Of a stretch of 64,000 nt of DNA, positions 1-8,794 are shown piece after piece. Made by a program: the position numbers and the translations under genes. The DNA lies in contig NZ_JOCF01000074.1 of NCBI RefSeq assembly GCF_000720635.1, positions 14,910 to 78,909 on the forward strand, given 5' to 3'. The notes under the pieces are model-generated. The model saw only the letters and a program-made list of their open reading frames with translations. It was not told the origin of the DNA and made no database searches. The stretch comes from Streptomyces sp. NRRL WC-3742 (lineage in GTDB: Bacteria > Actinomycetota > Actinomycetes > Streptomycetales > Streptomycetaceae). Positions within the stretch are counted from its first letter, which is position 1. The number at the start of each line of letters is the position of its first letter.

Positions 1-92
1 GGCTGCGCCTGCGGCCGGGGCGCCGGGGGGCGCTCCAGCACCTGCGCGGCGAGGACGGGCGAGGTGGTGCGGGACTCGATCGGATGCAGCAC
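1..92 (-). CDS. 5' end of an unidentified gene (partial)
   Basis: Thirty codons are visible before the window edge. The GTG start at 92 is preceded six bases upstream by AGGAGT (99-104 on the complement), a good ribosome binding site. The visible peptide begins MLHPIESRTTSPVLAAQ and is then proline-rich, without a recognisable domain. In S. coelicolor the genes next to the class I fumarase include a WhiB-like regulator, so this could be its N-terminus. That is a recollection of gene order only, since no cysteine cluster falls inside the window. Confidence 0.5.
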   Translation of the reverse strand, partial: MLHPIESRTTSPVLAAQVLERPPAPRPQAQ

Positions 93-356
93 GGCCGTAC
101 TCCTGACGAGGCTCTCGGACACGGGGGAACCTCGCTCTCCTGCCCGGCTGCGAGCCCCCGCTGTCCAGCCCCGAACCGGCCGCTGGGCCGCCTCCGGTGC
201 ACAGCCGTACAAGAAGCGATGTGCGGGGGGACCTACCCCGCCCGGCCCCGATTCATGCACACTGCACGCAATCGGCTACGGAGTGCACTCGACGCAACGA
301 CGGGTGCCGACCCGGGAGTTGATCCCCGACCCGACACCCGCCAGCGGCAACGCCCG

Positions 357-1145
357 TCACTCGGAGTCGAGTTGCTTGCGCACCCACTCCCTGACCTTCT
401 TGCCGCGGCGCGGCTTGGCGTCACAACCGCCGAACACCGCAATGCCCTTGACCCGCACCACCGGCGCGTACGGATCGGCCGCGGTCTGCTCCTTGACGTC
501 GAAACCACCGAAGATGCCGACCCCGCCGCCGTGCAGGCTGACGTTCTCCGGCACCCGGATCTCGACCCCGCCGAACAGGGCCGTCACCTCGATCTCCACC
601 TCGGGCGACTCGAACACGGCGTCCGTGAGGTCGATGTCCACCCCGCCGAAGGCCGCGAACGCCCGCAGGTGCGAGCCCACCCGCCAGCGGCCCCGGCGCG
701 AGGCCCCGCCGAACACCGCCACCATCGACGGCGACTCCTGGCGCGCGGGCGGCAGTTGCGGGGCCGCCGGGGCCGGAGCCGGGCGCGGGATCTCCAGCGG
801 CGGCTTCTCGAAGGAGATCGGGCGGTGGGTCGGCAGGTCCCGCGTGAGCGGGACGAGTTCGCCGAAGGTCTTGGCGGAGTACGCGGCCTCGATCCGCTCC
901 GCGTGCTCCTCGGCGTCCAGCCGGCCCTCGGCGTACGCGTCGCGCAGCAGTTCCGCGACGCGCTCGCGGTCGGAGTCCGAGACGCGCATCTCCGCGTGCG
1001 CGACCGGAGTGTGATCCACGGGCCTGCGGGCCGGTTCCGGCTCACGGACGGGCCTGGGTTCGGGAGTGTGCTCGGGCTTGGTCATCGGTACGGGCGCCGG
1101 CACCGGCGGCTGCCCCGGGTCGTCCTGCGGCGGCGAGTTGTCCAC
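357..1145 (-). CDS. DUF1707 / LiaF-like C-terminal domain protein
   Basis: A 262-aa protein with no membrane segment. A proline-rich N-terminus (about 1-50) leads into a DUF1707 domain that starts [15 protein letters not shown] and runs to about residue 105. The rest is a repetitive beta-rich region with recurring FGG motifs (VFGG, AFGG, LFGG, IFGG), typical of the C-terminal domain of cell-wall-stress proteins such as LiaF. The GTG start at 1145 has no Shine-Dalgarno sequence, but TAGGCT (complement of 1152-1157) lies six bases upstream, which fits a leaderless transcript. The ATG of the MRVSD motif is an alternative start. It is divergent from the fumarase. The family is probably involved in envelope-stress sensing, but its exact function is unknown. 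Confidence 0.8.
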   Translation of the reverse strand: MDNSPPQDDPGQPPVPAPVPMTKPEHTPEPRPVREPEPARRPVDHTPVAHAEMRVSDSDRERVAELLRDAYAEGRLDAEEHAERIEAAYSAKTFGELVPLTRDLPTHRPISFEKPPLEIPRPAPAPAAPQLPPARQESPSMVAVFGGASRRGRWRVGSHLRAFAAFGGVDIDLTDAVFESPEVEIEVTALFGGVEIRVPENVSLHGGGVGIFGGFDVKEQTAADPYAPVVRVKGIAVFGGCDAKPRRGKKVREWVRKQLDSE

Positions 1146-1291
1146 GGCACCAGCCTAGTGGGTCGCACTCCAGCCCGAGTGAGCCCGGTCACGCCCGGTG
1201 CCCCGTCCGCGAAGGCGCCGGGCGCGGGTCCTACCCTGGATGGTGCTTCGCCGACGCAGCCGGACCACCTGGACACCTAAGGACCGCCCCC

Positions 1292-2959
<1,668 letters not shown>

Positions 2960-2976
2960 CCCCGGCGCACACGTCA

Positions 2977-3013
2977 CCGCCCCGGTCGCCCCCAGCGCGA
3001 CCGGGGCGGTTTT
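2977..3013 (+). terminator. Intrinsic terminator of the fumarase gene
   Basis: Perfect 13-bp stem (2977-2989 with 2997-3009), seven-base loop, followed by TTTT. It lies 18 bp after the fumarase stop and separates it from the toxin-antitoxin operon. Confidence 0.9.
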
Positions 3014-3026
3014 CTCATGGCCTCTC

Positions 3027-3064
3027 GTACCGGAAACCCGTACCATCGACGTACAGGAAACCCG
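3027..3064 (+). promoter_or_regulatory. Direct repeat, probable YefM-YoeB operator
   Basis: GTACCGGAAACCCG (3027-3040) recurs with one mismatch at 3051-3064, exactly 24 bp apart. GTAC cores occur at 3027, 3040 and 3051. It lies 23 bp before the antitoxin start. YefM-YoeB complexes are known to bind GTAC-containing sites in their own promoters, so autorepression here is the natural reading. Confidence 0.65.
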
Positions 3065-3086
3065 AGCGGACGACGGAGGCACATCG

Positions 3087-3359
3087 ATGGCGATCAGCGC
3101 GAGCGAGGCACGCACCCAACTGTTCCCGTTGATCAAGAAGGTCAACGACGACCACGCCCCGATAAGAATCACCTCGAAGAGCGGCGACGCGGTCCTCATG
3201 TCCGCCGAGGACTACGACTCCTGGCAGGAGACGATCTACCTCCTGCGCTCCCCCGCCAACGCCCAGCGACTCATGGAGGCCGTCGCCCGCGACAAGGCGG
3301 GCGACCTCGGCGCCAGCAGGACCATGGAGGAGCTGGAAGCCCTGGCGGGTGAGGTGTGA
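3087..3359 (+). CDS. yefM: Antitoxin, YefM/Phd family
   Basis: A 90-aa antitoxin. The N-terminal half ([20 protein letters not shown], then [19 protein letters not shown]) is the DNA-binding Phd/YefM fold. The acidic C-terminal tail (about 60-90) is the part that normally wraps the toxin. ATG 3087 follows GGAGG at good spacing. The stop overlaps the toxin start by four bases (GTGA), implying translational coupling that keeps antitoxin in excess. The paired repeats upstream suggest autoregulation by the complex. Confidence 0.92.
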   Translation: MAISASEARTQLFPLIKKVNDDHAPIRITSKSGDAVLMSAEDYDSWQETIYLLRSPANAQRLMEAVARDKAGDLGASRTMEELEALAGEV

Positions 3360-3616
3360 GGAGCGTCCACTTCGACCCGCACGCCTGGGAAGACCTCCTG
3401 TTCTGGCTCGGCTCGAACCGGAGAATGGCCCAGCGGATCACCCGCCTGATCGGCGAGATCCAGCGCGACCCGTTCGGTGGCATCGGCAAGCCCGAGCCAC
3501 TCAAGGGCGACCTGGCCGGCTACTGGTCACGCAGGATCGACGACGAGCACAGGCTGGTCTACCGGGCCGACGAGAAGCAGGTGGTGATCCTCAAGGCCCG
3601 CTACCACTACCAGTAG
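3356..3616 (+). CDS. yoeB: Toxin, YoeB ribosome-dependent mRNA interferase
   Basis: An 86-aa protein close to E. coli YoeB (84 aa) along its whole length, including the block GKPEPLK...WSRRI...EHRLVY...RYHY. The catalytic residues of the family (E. coli Glu46, Arg65, His83) align with Glu47, Arg66 and His84, so the toxin looks intact. YoeB cleaves mRNA in the ribosomal A site. The GTG start is translationally coupled to yefM. It is followed by a convergent GntR gene 24 bp away. Confidence 0.95.
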   Translation: MRSVHFDPHAWEDLLFWLGSNRRMAQRITRLIGEIQRDPFGGIGKPEPLKGDLAGYWSRRIDDEHRLVYRADEKQVVILKARYHYQ

Positions 3617-3640
3617 CTCCGGTGGCATCCGTCACGGTGC

Positions 3641-4399
3641 TCAGGCGTCGAAGTCGTACTCGAGGACGTAGGAGGCGGCGTCGAGGATCATCTCGTTGAG
3701 TTCGACGACCTGGCCCTCGTCGGCGAAGGCGGTGCGGCAGATGAGGATGACGGGGGTGCCGGCGGTGAGGTCGAGGCGGGAGGACTCCTCGGCGCTGGGC
3801 ATGCGGGAGCGCACCTCCTCGCGGAAGTGGACGGGCTTCGCGCCGATCTCCGCGAGCCGGGCGTAGGTGCCGCCGGGGCCGGTGTCCTCGCGGGTGATGG
3901 CCGTCCCCGCGACCAGGAGGGCGGGCAGGTACGAGGTGGAGAGCAGCACCGGCTTGCCGTCCAGGACGAAGCGGCGGTGCCGTACGCACATCGGCACCCC
4001 CGGGTCGGTCCCGAGCACCCGCGCCACGTGCTCGGGCGCGCCCTGCTCGGTGACGGACACCTGGTCCACCACCAGGGTGCGGTTGTCGATGTCCGCCGAC
4101 CATATCGACCGGCCCGACCCCCACTGGCCCTGCGCCAGCCGCTGGATGCCCCGCCGCCGCAGCGGCCGGAAGTCCCGGACGAACACCCCCGCCCCGCGGC
4201 GGGCCTCCGCGATGCCCTCGCTCTGCAGGACGCCGAGCGCCTGACGGGCGGTCATCCGGGCCACGCCGTACTCGTCCATGAGGTCGTTCTCACCGGGCAG
4301 GCGGTCCCCCGCGCGGTAGCGGCCGGCGTCGATGGCCGCCTTGAGCGAGTCGGCGATCCGCTGGTACTTGGGCTGTTTCTCGCCACTGCTGCCGTTCAT
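3641..4399 (-). CDS. GntR-family repressor, HutC/UTRA type
   Basis: A 252-aa regulator. A winged helix (about 10-75, with QKYQRIAD-like start, LPGENDLMDEYGVARMTARQ and GAGVFVRDF) is followed by a UTRA ligand-binding domain (about 95-245, with the VCVRHRRF/LSTSYLP-type strands). ATG 4399 is chosen over a longer reading because GGGAG lies six bases upstream. It is divergent from a 74-aa gene, and two matching palindromes lie between them, so it most likely represses itself and that gene. HutC-type repressors respond to small metabolites. Similar regulators sit on conjugative elements, but no integrase or transfer gene is present here. Confidence 0.88.
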   Translation of the reverse strand: MNGSSGEKQPKYQRIADSLKAAIDAGRYRAGDRLPGENDLMDEYGVARMTARQALGVLQSEGIAEARRGAGVFVRDFRPLRRRGIQRLAQGQWGSGRSIWSADIDNRTLVVDQVSVTEQGAPEHVARVLGTDPGVPMCVRHRRFVLDGKPVLLSTSYLPALLVAGTAITREDTGPGGTYARLAEIGAKPVHFREEVRSRMPSAEESSRLDLTAGTPVILICRTAFADEGQVVELNEMILDAASYVLEYDFDA

Positions 4400-4473
4400 C
4401 GCCGCTCCCTCTGCCACGGATGAATCGTAGGCGCGCCCCCGGCTGCCGGTAAGGAGATACGACAACCGTTGAC

Positions 4474-4503
4474 ATCTCTAGAGATATTAGCTTCTCTAGA
4501 GAT
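4474..4503. promoter_or_regulatory. Twin palindromes TCTCTAGAGA, GntR operator
   Basis: ATCTCTAGAGAT (4474-4485) and TCTCTAGAGA (4493-4502) are perfect palindromes with centres 18 bp apart. A TTGACA (4469-4474) abuts the first, so a bound repressor would cover the promoter of the rightward 74-aa gene. They sit in the divergent region of the GntR regulator and are the obvious operator. Confidence 0.75.
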
Positions 4504-4539
4504 GCTGGCCAGTCGCCCACCACAGCGAGGAGCAGTGCG

Positions 4540-4764
4540 GTGAACATCCGGCAGCGCAGCACCCCGGCCTACCGGCCCCGGGCAGGCGAACTCGTCCACG
4601 ACCGCAGAACCGGTCGCACCGGCATCTACATGGACACCCTCGGCGGCGAGCACTACCTCCGCCCCCGGGGCGGCGGCCGCGAATGGACCGCCGAACCGAA
4701 CCACATCTCCCCCGCCGCCGAGCCGGAACCCCGCGATTCAGCCGAATGCGATCAGCTGCCCTGA
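4540..4764 (+). CDS. Small hypothetical protein under GntR control
   Basis: A 74-aa protein beginning MNIRQRSTPAYRPRAGELVH, with a central RTGRTGIYMD and LRPRGGGREW stretch. It has no signal peptide or cysteine. GTG 4540 follows GAGGAG (4527-4532) at seven bases, a convincing start. It is compact and basic-hydrophilic, resembling small uncharacterised proteins often encoded beside GntR/UTRA regulators in streptomycetes. That association is from memory and the function is unknown. The operator pair upstream suggests it is the main target of the divergent repressor. Confidence 0.7.
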   Translation: MNIRQRSTPAYRPRAGELVHDRRTGRTGIYMDTLGGEHYLRPRGGGREWTAEPNHISPAAEPEPRDSAECDQLP

Positions 4765-4997
4765 ATTCGCGGCAGGATCCACGCGAACTGCTTCATTTCG
4801 GGCTTTCCCACCCCCCGGGCTGAATCCGGAATTCCGGAACGCCACCCGCGCACCGCCGGGTACGTTACGGATAACCACGGTCACCTTGCGTGCACCGCGA
4901 GCACAAATCGGCCACCCGGTCAGCATCCCCCCGGAATTGACCCACCCGAAACGCACGCCGCCCCCGCAACCGGAGTGGTCACAGGGGCGGCGGGGCA

Positions 4998-5018
4998 GCC
5001 GACTTACGGGTGGCCGGC
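4998..5018. repeat. Copy A of a 21-bp repeat at a coding 3' end
   Basis: GCCGACTTACGGGTGGCCGGC differs at one position from 5249-5269. On the minus strand both copies read through AGHP, the TAA stop and six bases of 3' UTR. The identity therefore extends past the coding region. Confidence 0.9.
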
Positions 5019-5117
5019 AATGGTGTCGGCGAAGGCCCCCACTGCGGTCACCATGTAGCCGGCAGCTACAACGGCGGTCGACACCGCAACCACGGCAATT
5101 CGACGGAGCTTGCTCAT
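5004..5117 (-). CDS. 37-aa exported peptide precursor, pheromone-like
   Basis: A 37-codon ORF on the same strand as the 94-aa gene at 5255-5539. ATG 5117 is preceded by GGAGGGGGGACCT, a very strong ribosome binding site. The product is a minimal secretory signal: a basic start MSKLRR, a hydrophobic core of about 22 residues, and a signal-peptidase motif AFA at 28-30. Cleavage there would release the C-terminal heptapeptide DTIAGHP. This layout (short precursor, signal peptide, five-to-eight-residue tail) is that of Gram-positive peptide pheromones. The divergently oriented neighbour cluster includes a regulator with a TPR domain, the fold that binds such peptides in RRNPP systems. Secretion, processing and signalling are inference. 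Confidence 0.7.
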   Translation of the reverse strand: MSKLRRIAVVAVSTAVVAAGYMVTAVGAFADTIAGHP

Positions 5118-5152
5118 AGGTCCCCCCTCCAGCTCAACCGATCAACCCTGGC

Positions 5153-5197
5153 ATCGAACATGCATTCGATCTATGGGCGATCGAGGCGCCGCTCCAA
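5153..5197 (-). promoter_or_regulatory. Promoter and inverted repeat of the peptide gene
   Basis: On the minus strand TTGGAG (complement 5192-5197) and TAGATC (complement 5168-5173) are spaced by 18 bp, a plausible -35/-10. A perfect inverted repeat ATCGAA-N6-TTCGAT (5153-5170) overlaps the -10 and start-site region, where a repressor or co-regulator could act. It lies 36 bp upstream of the 37-aa ORF. Confidence 0.45.
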
Positions 5198-5248
5198 GAC
5201 AATGCGGACACATCCCGCGCCCCCGCGGCACGGGATGCAGGACGGCCG

Positions 5249-5269
5249 GCCGACTTACGGGTGACCGGC
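5249..5269. repeat. Copy B of the 21-bp repeat
   Basis: GCCGACTTACGGGTGACCGGC, 20 of 21 bases identical to copy A. It spans the last codons and stop of the 94-aa gene plus six bases of 3' UTR. Confidence 0.9.
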
Positions 5270-5539
5270 GATGACATCCTGGGGCCCGTACTTCTTGCCC
5301 GGCTCGTCGGCGGCCGGCTTGGCCGGCTCCACCACGTGGTCGGCCTCGTCGCCGAACAGATCGTTCTCGAGCGCCGCCTTCCGGTCGGCAGTCGGCGCGG
5401 TGTACTCGGTCGGGTTCGAGGCCGCGGCCACCGCGCCCTCGACAGCCTTGCCCGCCTCCACAGCGGTAGCAGGAGCCTCGGTCTTCGTCCCGTTCTGAGG
5501 CGTCGACGGCACCTGGGTCGCGCTCTGGTCGTTGGCCAT
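5255..5539 (-). CDS. 94-aa hydrophilic protein ending in DVIAGHP
   Basis: A small, Cys-free, proline/alanine-rich and acidic protein starting MANDQSATQVPST. It has no signal peptide or membrane segment and looks largely disordered. Its last seven residues, DVIAGHP, differ at one position from DTIAGHP, the predicted mature tail of the exported 37-aa peptide just downstream. ATG 5539 has a modest GAAAGG about ten bases upstream. It is divergent from the SARP regulator and shares its promoter region. A shared C-terminus on a cytosolic protein and an exported peptide suggests one recognition partner, perhaps the regulator's TPR domain, with this protein as a decoy or second ligand. It could instead be a RiPP-like precursor. 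No family was recognised. Confidence 0.75.
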   Translation of the reverse strand: MANDQSATQVPSTPQNGTKTEAPATAVEAGKAVEGAVAAASNPTEYTAPTADRKAALENDLFGDEADHVVEPAKPAADEPGKKYGPQDVIAGHP

Positions 5540-5623
5540 TGGGCGGCCGCCTTTCGGTCATCAATTGTGTTCGGCCCGACCTGCTTGGCACGGGCGCGCG
5601 GACAGTATCGTAGGGTTGATTAA

Positions 5624-5638
5624 ATGTCCGATAAACAT
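5624..5638. promoter_or_regulatory. Dyad ATGTCCGATAAACAT in the SARP divergent promoter
   Basis: An imperfect dyad around a CGATA core, between the 94-aa gene and the SARP gene. A near copy, ACGTTCGATAAACGT with perfect five-base arms, occurs at 8842-8856 just after the regulator. Both are followed by TC or TCG and preceded by a GATT. This is a candidate operator for the SARP regulator or another local factor. Confidence 0.5.
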
Positions 5639-5753
5639 CGCCCGGCTTGCGGTGCCGATCGATCAAGTCGGGCGCCCGCCTAGGCTGAGGCACCACGGCG
5701 GGACCGCCGAACGCCCTCCGCATAATCGACACCACAGGCCATCGGGGGACTTC

Positions 5754-8717
5754 ATGGAGTTTCGGGAGACGCCGCCGACGCCTGCGCTGCGCTTCCAAGT
5801 CCTGGGCCCGGTCCAAGCCTGGTTGGACGGCAAACCCCTCACCCTCGGCACCCCCCAGCAGCAAGCCGTTCTGGCCGCCCTCCTCCTGCATTCCGGCCGC
5901 CCGGTCACCACCCAGGACCTGGTCGACGGGCTCTGGGGCGACCGCCCGCCGACCCAGGCCGTGGCCGCGCTCCGCACGTACGTCTCCCGTCTGCGCGCCG
6001 TCATCGAGCCCAGCCGCGAGATGCGCAAACCCGCCGAACTCCTGGTCTCCGTCGCGGACGGCTACGCCCTGCGCATCCCCGGCCACGCCCTCGACCTGAC
6101 GGTCTTCGAACGTCTCACCGCCGAGGCCGCGGCCGCCCGCGCCTCGGGCGACCATCACGAGGCACACCGACTGCTGACCCAGGCACTGGACCTGTTCAGC
6201 GGCCCGCCACTGATCGGCATCCCCGGCACCTACGCCGATGCCCAGCGACTGAGGCTCGCCGAACGCCGGGTGGCCGCCTCCGAGGAACTCTGTTCCACAG
6301 CCCTGGACATCGGCCTGCATGCCGAGATCGTCGGCGAGCTCAACAACCTGACAGCCGAGCACCCGCTCCGCGAGCGACTGCGCGAACTCCTGATGCTCGC
6401 GTTGTACCGGTGCGGGCGCCAGGCCGAGGCGCTCGGCGTCTACACCGACACCCGCAAGCTGCTCATCGAGGAACTCGGGGTCGAGCCGGGCGCCGGCCTG
6501 TCCACGATGCACAACCGCATCCTCGCTGCGGACCCGACGCTGGTTCTGCCGGCCGCGACCGCCTCCGCACCCCGCGAGGACGGCCCGGCCGCTCCTCCGG
6601 CACCGGCTCAACTCCCCGCCGATATTTCGGACTTCAGTGGGCGATCCAACCTGGTGGACGATCTCTCCGAGATCCTGATGGGCGCCACCGGCCAGGCCGT
6701 CGTGGTGACTTCGCTGGCCGGAATCGGCGGCGTCGGCAAGACCACCCTCGCTGTGCACGTCGCCCACCGGGTGCGAGCCGTGTTCCCGGACGGCCAGCTC
6801 TACGTCGACCTTCGCGGCGCCGGCGCCTCTCCGGCCGACCCGGTGGCCGTCCTGGGCGACTTCCTCCATGCGCTGGGCGTCACCGAGAACCCGGACTCGC
6901 TCGAACAGCGCTCCGCCCTCTACCGCTCGCTGCTCGCCAACCGGCGCATGCTCATCCTGCTCGACAACGCGCACGACGCCGATCAGATCCGACCGCTCAT
7001 CCCCGGGGTCTCCGGCTCGGCGGTCCTCGCGACCAGCCGGTCCCGGCTTGCCGGCATACCCGGCGCACAGCTCTTCGACGTCGAGGAGCTGACTTCGGAC
7101 GAGGCGTTGGCGCTCTTCTCGGCCATCGTCGGCGAGCAACGGGTCAAGGCCGAACCGGAGGCGGCCCTGACCGTCGTCACCGCGTGCGGCTTCCTGCCGC
7201 TGGCCGTCCGTATCGCCGCCGCCCGACTGGCCAGTCGCCCCCGCTGGAGCGTTTCCGACCTGGCCAGACGGTTAGCCGATCAGCGGCGACGGCTGGACGA
7301 ACTCCAACTCGGCAACCTCGCGGTGGAGACCACCATCGGGCTCGGTTACGGGCAGCTCTCGGAATCGGAGGCCCGTGCCTTTCGGTTTCTCGCCCTGATC
7401 GACTCGCCGGACATCCCGTTGCCCGCCGCGGCCGCGTTGCTCGGAACGGACGAGGACACCGCCGAAGACCTCGCCGAGGCACTGGTCGAGGCGAACATGC
7501 TGGAGTGCTTCTCCCCCGGCCGCTACCGGTACCACGACCTGCTCCGCCTCTACGCCCAGCGGCAGAACGAACGGAGCGGCGACGCCGAAGCCCAGAGTGA
7601 GGCGGTCCACCGGCTGTTCGACCTGCTGGTCCCGACCATGCGAAACGCCGCCGAGGTCATCGAACCGAACGGAACACTGCCGGAACTGCTTACCACGCCC
7701 GTCTCCCCGGGCATCGGCCTGCCGACCAGCGGCGCCGCACGGGACTGGCTCCGCACCGAGGGCTCCCTGCTGCTGAGTTCCGTCGAAGCGGCCGCACACG
7801 GCTCCGGCGCCCTGCAACGCCCTGCCATCGACCTGTTGAACCTGATGTTCAGCATCGACCCGGACCCGACCCGCGGCCCCCGGGTGAGCCGGGTCCTGGA
7901 GACCATCAACCGTGACGCGGAACTCCGCGGGGACTCGCCGGTACTCGCGCGCGCGTACTTCGCCCTCGGCACCCTCCAGTCCGTCACCAGCGACTTCCCT
8001 GGGGCCGAGCAGTCGTTGCGCCGCAGCCTCCACCACCAGGCGCCGGACGAGCCGACCATCATGCTGCTGGCCACGGCCAACACCCTGGGCATCATGCTGA
8101 GCGTCGGGAACCGCCCGACCGAAGCCCTGCCGTTCCTCGAACAGGCCCTCTCCATCAACCGGCAGATCGGCACGTCGATCGGCGAGGCCCGGCTGATCGG
8201 CAACATCGCGCGGGTCCAGCACCGTCTGGGCATGATCGACACGGCGATCAAGTCCGCCAGCGACGGTGTCGCCGCCGCCCGCGAGTCCAGGGACGGCCCA
8301 CTGCTCGCCCAGACGCTCTACCAGTTGGGCGTGGTGCTCCCCGGCGCCGAGGCAGTTCCCCACCTCCAAGAGGCTCACCAGCTGTACAAGTCCCATCAGA
8401 ACCCGCTCTGGGAGGGCTACACCCTCGCCCGCCTGGCATCCGCGCTGCTCGCTGCGGACCAGCACGCCGAGGCGGCCGAGGCGGCGGGTGATTCCCTGGC
8501 GATCGGACAGGAACTCGACTCCGCCTACTGCCAGGGCCTCGCCAACGCCGCACTCGGCGAGGCGCTACTCGCCCTCGCCCAGCCGGCCCGTGGTCTCGCG
8601 TGCCTCTCCGAGGCCCACGCGATCTTCACGCGGCTCGGTGTGCCTGAGTCCTCGCCCGTGGCGGATCTCATCTCCCGGCAGCACACCGAGCCTCCTTCAT
8701 CTCCCCCCGCGCCGTGA
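5754..8717 (+). CDS. AfsR-like SARP regulator with NB-ARC and TPR domains
   Basis: A 987-aa regulator. In order: SARP winged helix (about 10-100, RFQVLGPVQAWLDG through YVSRLRAVIEP), bacterial transcriptional activation domain (about 110-255), NB-ARC ATPase (about 295-560, P-loop GIGGVGKTT at 323-331, Walker B LILLDNA near 400), and a C-terminal TPR region (about 700-987). AfsR-type SARPs activate antibiotic genes, with ATP binding and TPR contacts gating DNA binding. ATG 5754 follows GGGGGA; a longer reading from 5532 lacks one. Codon 507 is TTA (7272-7274), the rare codon read only by the bldA tRNA, so translation is probably bldA-dependent. Divergent peptide genes suggest a peptide ligand, by inference. 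A strong terminator follows. Confidence 0.93.
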   Translation: MEFRETPPTPALRFQVLGPVQAWLDGKPLTLGTPQQQAVLAALLLHSGRPVTTQDLVDGLWGDRPPTQAVAALRTYVSRLRAVIEPSREMRKPAELLVSVADGYALRIPGHALDLTVFERLTAEAAAARASGDHHEAHRLLTQALDLFSGPPLIGIPGTYADAQRLRLAERRVAASEELCSTALDIGLHAEIVGELNNLTAEHPLRERLRELLMLALYRCGRQAEALGVYTDTRKLLIEELGVEPGAGLSTMHNRILAADPTLVLPAATASAPREDGPAAPPAPAQLPADISDFSGRSNLVDDLSEILMGATGQAVVVTSLAGIGGVGKTTLAVHVAHRVRAVFPDGQLYVDLRGAGASPADPVAVLGDFLHALGVTENPDSLEQRSALYRSLLANRRMLILLDNAHDADQIRPLIPGVSGSAVLATSRSRLAGIPGAQLFDVEELTSDEALALFSAIVGEQRVKAEPEAALTVVTACGFLPLAVRIAAARLASRPRWSVSDLARRLADQRRRLDELQLGNLAVETTIGLGYGQLSESEARAFRFLALIDSPDIPLPAAAALLGTDEDTAEDLAEALVEANMLECFSPGRYRYHDLLRLYAQRQNERSGDAEAQSEAVHRLFDLLVPTMRNAAEVIEPNGTLPELLTTPVSPGIGLPTSGAARDWLRTEGSLLLSSVEAAAHGSGALQRPAIDLLNLMFSIDPDPTRGPRVSRVLETINRDAELRGDSPVLARAYFALGTLQSVTSDFPGAEQSLRRSLHHQAPDEPTIMLLATANTLGIMLSVGNRPTEALPFLEQALSINRQIGTSIGEARLIGNIARVQHRLGMIDTAIKSASDGVAAARESRDGPLLAQTLYQLGVVLPGAEAVPHLQEAHQLYKSHQNPLWEGYTLARLASALLAADQHAEAAEAAGDSLAIGQELDSAYCQGLANAALGEALLALAQPARGLACLSEAHAIFTRLGVPESSPVADLISRQHTEPPSSPPAP

Positions 8718-8760
8718 GGTCTCCGTCCCCCGACGGAGCGCCTCCCCCGTTTCGCGTCAC

Positions 8761-8794
8761 GGCGCTCCCGCAGCCCCCCGGCTGCGGGAGCGCC
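8761..8794 (+). terminator. Terminator of the SARP gene
   Basis: Perfect 15-bp stem (8761-8775 with 8780-8794) with a CCCC loop and no U tract, as is common in streptomycetes. It lies 43 bp after the SARP stop. Confidence 0.85.

Noticed and set aside
64..1014. Plus-strand open frame of 316 codons
   Set aside because: It is antisense to the DUF1707 gene, which shows the expected domain and codon bias.
3641..4764. Integrative element suggested by GntR plus small gene
   Set aside because: No integrase, replication or transfer gene and no attachment-site repeat at a tRNA were found nearby.
4826..4839. TCCGGAATTCCGGA palindrome
   Set aside because: A perfect 14-bp palindrome, but it lies in a gene-free stretch with no start signal close by; too short to interpret alone.
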